The notes under the pieces were generated by a model. That model saw only the letters and a list, made by a program, of their open reading frames with translations, searched no databases and was not told the origin of the DNA. Below, piece by piece: positions 60,886-64,000 of a DNA stretch of 64,000 bases (its first letter is position 1; the number at the start of each line of letters is the position of its first letter). Both the position numbers and the translations under genes were made by a program. Origin of the DNA: Zhihengliuella flava (GTDB taxonomy: Bacteria > Actinomycetota > Actinomycetes > Actinomycetales > Micrococcaceae). The stretch covers positions 1,426,001 to 1,490,000 of the forward strand of contig NZ_JADOTZ010000001.1 of NCBI RefSeq assembly GCF_015751895.1, in the 5' to 3' direction.

Positions 60886-62073
60886 TCAGCACGACGGCGG
60901 CGTGACCGCCCAACGCTGCTCAGCCGCCCGCACGCTCTGGCCGGTCTCCGCGGCCTCACGCACCAGCAACTGCAGGTACTGGTCCTGCGCGCCCTCGGCG
61001 AAGGAATACGGCGCTGGGCCACCGGAGAGCACATGCTCGGCCATCTGCGCGAGCTGCTCGGCGATGGAGAGTTCCTCGTCCGCCAGCCGCGCCGGCCGGA
61101 AGCGGCTCGCGGACGCCCACTCACCGTCCAACCGGTAGCCGCGCAGGAACAGGCCCTCGTGGCTGCCCGCGCCACCGGCGGCCATCCGTTCCAGCCGGGA
61201 GAGCACCGGTTGCCCGTCCGGCGCCACGGTCCGCACGGCGTCGTCCCGCACTTCGCCGGCCTCGCCCCGAAGCACCAGCGACGGCGAGCGCACCCACGAG
61301 CGGTACTGGACGTCGTCGAACTCATAGACACCGAGCCGGCTGCCGGCGTCGCCACCACCCGGAAACTCCAACCACGCCATGGCGTGGATTGTCTCCACCG
61401 GCGTCTGCTCCGCCGGATCGTCATACCGGCTGGGGCTGGGCGCCACGCGGCGCGCGTCCCGGCGCGCCGTGATCACCGGCGGCTCGAACCCGACGGCTAG
61501 GGCGCGGCGCAGGACGGAGATCCCGTGGTAGTCATGCGCGAGGTTCACGTGCGCGTCGGTCACCCGCCCCAGCCGGCCGCTGGCCGCGACCGCTAGCTGC
61601 GCCGCCACCAGCGGTTCCAGGTGATACTGCTCCGCCACGTGCACGCACGCGCCGATGGCCACGCGGTCGGCGAGCGCGCTCAGCACGGCGACGTTCGCCG
61701 CCGCCGGCGTCTCCGTCAGCACGGGAACGACGGCGTCGGCCGCTTGCCCGATGATGCTTACCGAGGCGCTCGGCGGCAGGGTGTCCACCACGAAGTCGCA
61801 GCCGGCAGCCAGCAGTTCACCGGCCGTCTCAACGGCCCGGAACCCGTGGCCGCTCAGTAGTTCGCGGTCCGCGGCGTTCCGCGCGGCGACGCCGACGCAC
61901 TCGAACCAGGCGGGCAGGGCATCCATGACCCGCAGGAAGGCGCGCGCCCGGAAGCCGGATCCCACGACGCCGACGCGGGCCGGGCGGTCTGGCACCCACG
62001 CCGCGGCCTCGTCGCCGGCCGCCGCACCAGCCCGGGGCCGCCGCGGCACGGGCGTGGTGAAGAGGCTGCTCAC
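60886..62073 (-). CDS. Gfo/Idh/MocA-family oxidoreductase
   Basis: 395 residues from GTG 62073. An unusual 30-residue Ala/Arg/Pro-rich N-terminus precedes the nucleotide motif VGVVGSGFRARAFLRV. The usual EKP signature is altered to LTETPAAANVAVL, so the catalytic lysine is missing. The C-terminal domain has HLEPLVAAQLAVAASGRLG and VETIHAMAWLEFPGGG. The loss of the EKP lysine suggests a changed or regulatory role. The start lies one base after the stop of the sulfurtransferase gene, on the same strand. Confidence 0.82.
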   Translation of the reverse strand: MSSLFTTPVPRRPRAGAAAGDEAAAWVPDRPARVGVVGSGFRARAFLRVMDALPAWFECVGVAARNAADRELLSGHGFRAVETAGELLAAGCDFVVDTLPPSASVSIIGQAADAVVPVLTETPAAANVAVLSALADRVAIGACVHVAEQYHLEPLVAAQLAVAASGRLGRVTDAHVNLAHDYHGISVLRRALAVGFEPPVITARRDARRVAPSPSRYDDPAEQTPVETIHAMAWLEFPGGGDAGSRLGVYEFDDVQYRSWVRSPSLVLRGEAGEVRDDAVRTVAPDGQPVLSRLERMAAGGAGSHEGLFLRGYRLDGEWASASRFRPARLADEELSIAEQLAQMAEHVLSGGPAPYSFAEGAQDQYLQLLVREAAETGQSVRAAEQRWAVTPPSC

Positions 62074-62074
62074 G

Positions 62075-62938
62075 TCAGGCGCCGGTTTCGATCGGCCGCA
62101 CGCCCTTCGGATCTGGCCGTCCCCAGTCGGCCCACGACCCGTCGTAGACGCGGACCCGTGGCTCGCCGGCTAGCTCAGCCGCCAGCGCCAGCACGCAGGC
62201 GGTCACGCCGGAGCCGCAACTGGTGATGAGTTCCCGTTGCCCCAGGATGACCCCCGGGGCGACGCGTTCAAAAGCCTGGCGCAGTTCCGGAACGGAGATC
62301 ATCTTGCCGTCCCGCAGGAGCGAGGCAAAGGGCAGGTTCGCGGACCCGGCCACGTGCCCGGCGCGTAGGCCAGGCCGCGGCTCGGCGGCCTCGCCAGCGA
62401 AGCGTTCGCTGCTGCGCGCGTCCACCACCGCGGCGCCGCCCTCACCTGCCAGCTGCGCTGCCACAACCTCCGCGTCGACGAACGCGTCGGCATCGAGCGA
62501 GACGACGACGTCGCCGGCCGCGCCGTCGTAGTCCGCGCGACCGGGTTCGACGGCCTGGCCGGCAGCCTCCCAGGCCGGCAGGCCGCCGTCGAGCACGGCG
62601 ACCCGTTCAAGCCCGGCGGCGCGCAGCATCCACCAGGCCCGCGGGGCGGAGTAGATGCCGGCCGCGTCATAAACCACCACGGTGCTGGAGCTGTTGATCC
62701 CGATCGCGCGGAGCCGCTCCTGCAGAAATGCCGCAGGCGGCATTGAGTGCGGTAGGTCGGAGTCCGGGTCCGAGAACTCGCCGTCGATGTCGAACCTGCG
62801 CGCGCCCGGGATGTGCCGGTCCTCGGCGAGGTGCGGGGCGATCGACGCGTCGAGCACCACCACGTGGGCGGCGTTGCACGCCAGCCAATCAACGCCGACG
62901 AGCGGACCGGGCGTCAGGGTTACCGGTTCAGTAGACAT
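62075..62938 (-). CDS. sseA: Two-domain sulfurtransferase (rhodanese / 3-mercaptopyruvate sulfurtransferase)
   Basis: 287 residues with tandem rhodanese domains. The inactive first domain ends YDAAGIYSAPRAWWMLRAAG. The second carries the active cysteine in SCGSGVTACV, the loop typical of 3-mercaptopyruvate and thiosulfate sulfurtransferases. HIPGARRFDIDGEFSD is also characteristic. It moves a sulfur atom to a thiol acceptor or cyanide in the cytoplasm. It is upstream of, and one base from, the Gfo/Idh gene. That gene order is probably incidental to function. Confidence 0.9.
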   Translation of the reverse strand: MSTEPVTLTPGPLVGVDWLACNAAHVVVLDASIAPHLAEDRHIPGARRFDIDGEFSDPDSDLPHSMPPAAFLQERLRAIGINSSSTVVVYDAAGIYSAPRAWWMLRAAGLERVAVLDGGLPAWEAAGQAVEPGRADYDGAAGDVVVSLDADAFVDAEVVAAQLAGEGGAAVVDARSSERFAGEAAEPRPGLRAGHVAGSANLPFASLLRDGKMISVPELRQAFERVAPGVILGQRELITSCGSGVTACVLALAAELAGEPRVRVYDGSWADWGRPDPKGVRPIETGA

Positions 62939-63058
62939 GCAGTGATGCTAACGCGGCGGTGTTTCGCTGAGCTTAACGATGCGCCTGTGGCGGGTCGGGC
63001 CGAGGGCGCCGCGGGTGCACAGGGCCGGTGGGTTCTCTCTCAGTCCCCGATACCCCGC

Positions 63059-63574
63059 TCAGCCCCAGACGCCCTGCTCTACCTGGAGCACCAGCCACGG
63101 GCTGAACGCGAACGGCGTCGCCAGCACGGCCCGCTTCGCCGAGGCTGGCTCCACCCAGGCCCACTCGCAGACCTCGTCCTCGCGCGGGACCGGGTCCGCC
63201 GCCGTCGTCGCCCGGAACACCGGGCAGACCTCGTTCTCCACGATCCCGCCGGCGTCCCGCGCCCAGTAGGTGAAGTCCGGCAAGACGGGTTCGACGCCGG
63301 CGACCAGCAGGCCCAGCTCATGCTGAGCGCGCCGCTCCAGCGCGGCCTCCGGTGCCTCGCCGGGCCCCGGATGGCCGCAGAACGCGTTGGTCCAGACCCC
63401 CGGCCACGCCACCTTGCTCAGGGCGCGCCGGGTGAGCAGCACCCGCCCGGCGGCGTCGTACACGTGACAGGAGAACGCCAGGTGCAGCGGCGTGTCCTCG
63501 GTGTGGACGTCCGCCTTGGGACACGTCCCGGCAGGCGCGCCGTCGTCGTCCAGCAGGACCACCAGTTCCGTCAC
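63059..63574 (-). CDS. idi: Isopentenyl-diphosphate delta-isomerase, type I
   Basis: 171 residues from GTG 63574, which overlaps the stop of the upstream gene (GTGA). The Nudix-like fold carries the catalytic cysteine in WTNAFCGHP, RRAQHELG, and the acidic metal and catalytic residues in ENEVCPVF and REDEVCEWAWV. It interconverts IPP and DMAPP, feeding isoprenoid synthesis. The polyprenyl synthase (46033) and the UbiA-type enzyme (55960) are in the same region. Confidence 0.93.
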   Translation of the reverse strand: MTELVVLLDDDGAPAGTCPKADVHTEDTPLHLAFSCHVYDAAGRVLLTRRALSKVAWPGVWTNAFCGHPGPGEAPEAALERRAQHELGLLVAGVEPVLPDFTYWARDAGGIVENEVCPVFRATTAADPVPREDEVCEWAWVEPASAKRAVLATPFAFSPWLVLQVEQGVWG

Positions 63575-64000
63575 CCTTGCGCCTCCTTCTCCGCACGCTC
63601 GGCCATGCGCCGGCTCATGCCCGGGAAGATCGTCCCATGGAACGGCACCATGGCCCACCAGTAGAGCCGGCCGGAGAGACCGCGCGGGAAGAACACCGCG
63701 CGTTGGCGGCAGACGCTGCCGTCGCCGTCGGCTTCCACCACAAATTCCAGCCACGCCTGGCCCGGAACGAGCATATCGGCGCGCAGGCGCAGAAGCCTGC
63801 CCTCCTCGATCTGCTCGACCCGCCAAAAGTCCACGACGTCGCCTGGCCGCAAGCCCGTCCGGCTGCGCCGGCCGCGGGAGAGACCAGCACCGCCGATCAA
63901 CTTGTCGAAGAGGCCGCGCAACCGCCACGCGACCGGCAGCGAATACCAGCCCGCGTCGCCACCCACCGCGACGACGACGTTCCAGAGCTGCTCGGGCGAG
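63571..64000 (-). CDS. DUF2867-type domain protein, 5' end outside window
   Basis: The frame stays open to the window edge and the visible start (SPEQLWNVVVAVGGDAGWY) is already inside a domain, so the gene begins beyond 64000. Characteristic segments are RLRGLFDKLIGGAGLSRGRR, DFWRVEQIEEGRLLRLRA, PGQAWLEFVVE and FFPRGLSGRLYWWAMVPFH. This is the DUF2867/SRPBCC-like C-terminal part usually fused to an NAD(P)-binding epimerase domain. An ATG at 63966 exists but would cut into the domain. It is translationally coupled to idi. Confidence 0.8.
   Translation of the reverse strand, partial: SPEQLWNVVVAVGGDAGWYSLPVAWRLRGLFDKLIGGAGLSRGRRSRTGLRPGDVVDFWRVEQIEEGRLLRLRADMLVPGQAWLEFVVEADGDGSVCRQRAVFFPRGLSGRLYWWAMVPFHGTIFPGMSRRMAERAEKEAQG

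Overview
The window is GC-rich bacterial chromosome with dense coding, frequent GTG starts and many 4-bp start/stop overlaps. Gene content points to a high-GC actinobacterium, most likely of the Micrococcaceae (Arthrobacter and relatives). This rests on gene content and style only; there is no rRNA in the window. I saw no tRNA, rRNA, CRISPR array, transposase or prophage block. The sequence reads as a metabolic chromosomal region rather than an island.

Layout, left to right. 1-3.9 kb: the end of a two-domain SRPBCC protein, an inverted-repeat element, two small tandem paralogs of unknown function and an S9 peptidase. 3.9-10.7 kb: a LacI-type repressor divergent from a TRAP transporter operon (dctQ, dctM, dctP) that continues into a quinate/shikimate-type dehydrogenase and a two-domain 3-dehydroshikimate dehydratase; together a predicted uptake and catabolic route to protocatechuate. 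10.7-15.8 kb: branched-chain 2-oxoacid dehydrogenase (E1 alpha, E1 beta, E2) and a HisC-like aminotransferase. 16-21.2 kb: nitrate assimilation (NarK transporter, molybdopterin nitrate reductase, NasB-type electron-transfer flavoprotein). 21.2-31.5 kb: a YvlD-type membrane protein, a WXG100-like protein paired with a lipase, purB, a small membrane protein behind a G11 tract, an aldo/keto reductase, a CPBP-type membrane protein, an SRPBCC protein, an ornithine cyclodeaminase homologue, a Tat-exported phosphoesterase and a small membrane protein. 31.6-39.9 kb: mainly housekeeping (aminotransferase, photolyase, TIGR01777 protein, RlmN, RibD-C reductase).

40-63 kb is the most coherent block. It holds a ribose-type sugar ABC transporter (divergent binding protein versus ATPase-permease), a TIM-barrel isomerase with a Gfo/Idh/MocA dehydrogenase, a polyprenyl diphosphate synthase, two ROK regulators, a secreted PQQ-type sugar dehydrogenase with a PKD domain, and a six-gene operon matching the ebo family (EboF, EboE, EboB/TatD, an isomerase-EboA fusion, the UbiA-like EboC, and an inositol-phosphate synthase homologue where other ebo clusters carry EboD). 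A Tat-exported TIM barrel, another Gfo/Idh dehydrogenase, a sulfurtransferase and IPP isomerase follow. I infer cyclitol or sugar-phosphate chemistry, a prenyl carrier step and periplasmic sugar oxidation acting together; the product is not known from the sequence.

Four sites matching the CRP/GlxR consensus GTGA-N6-TCAC lie in intergenic promoter regions (15795, 43374, 50806, 59702). Three of them sit in front of the sugar genes, so carbon-source control by a CRP-type regulator is a testable prediction. Other non-coding structure includes two different long inverted-repeat elements (971-1074 and 25337-25455), a 38-bp near-perfect palindrome in front of the 2-oxoacid dehydrogenase operon (14485-14522), and a series of hairpin terminators.
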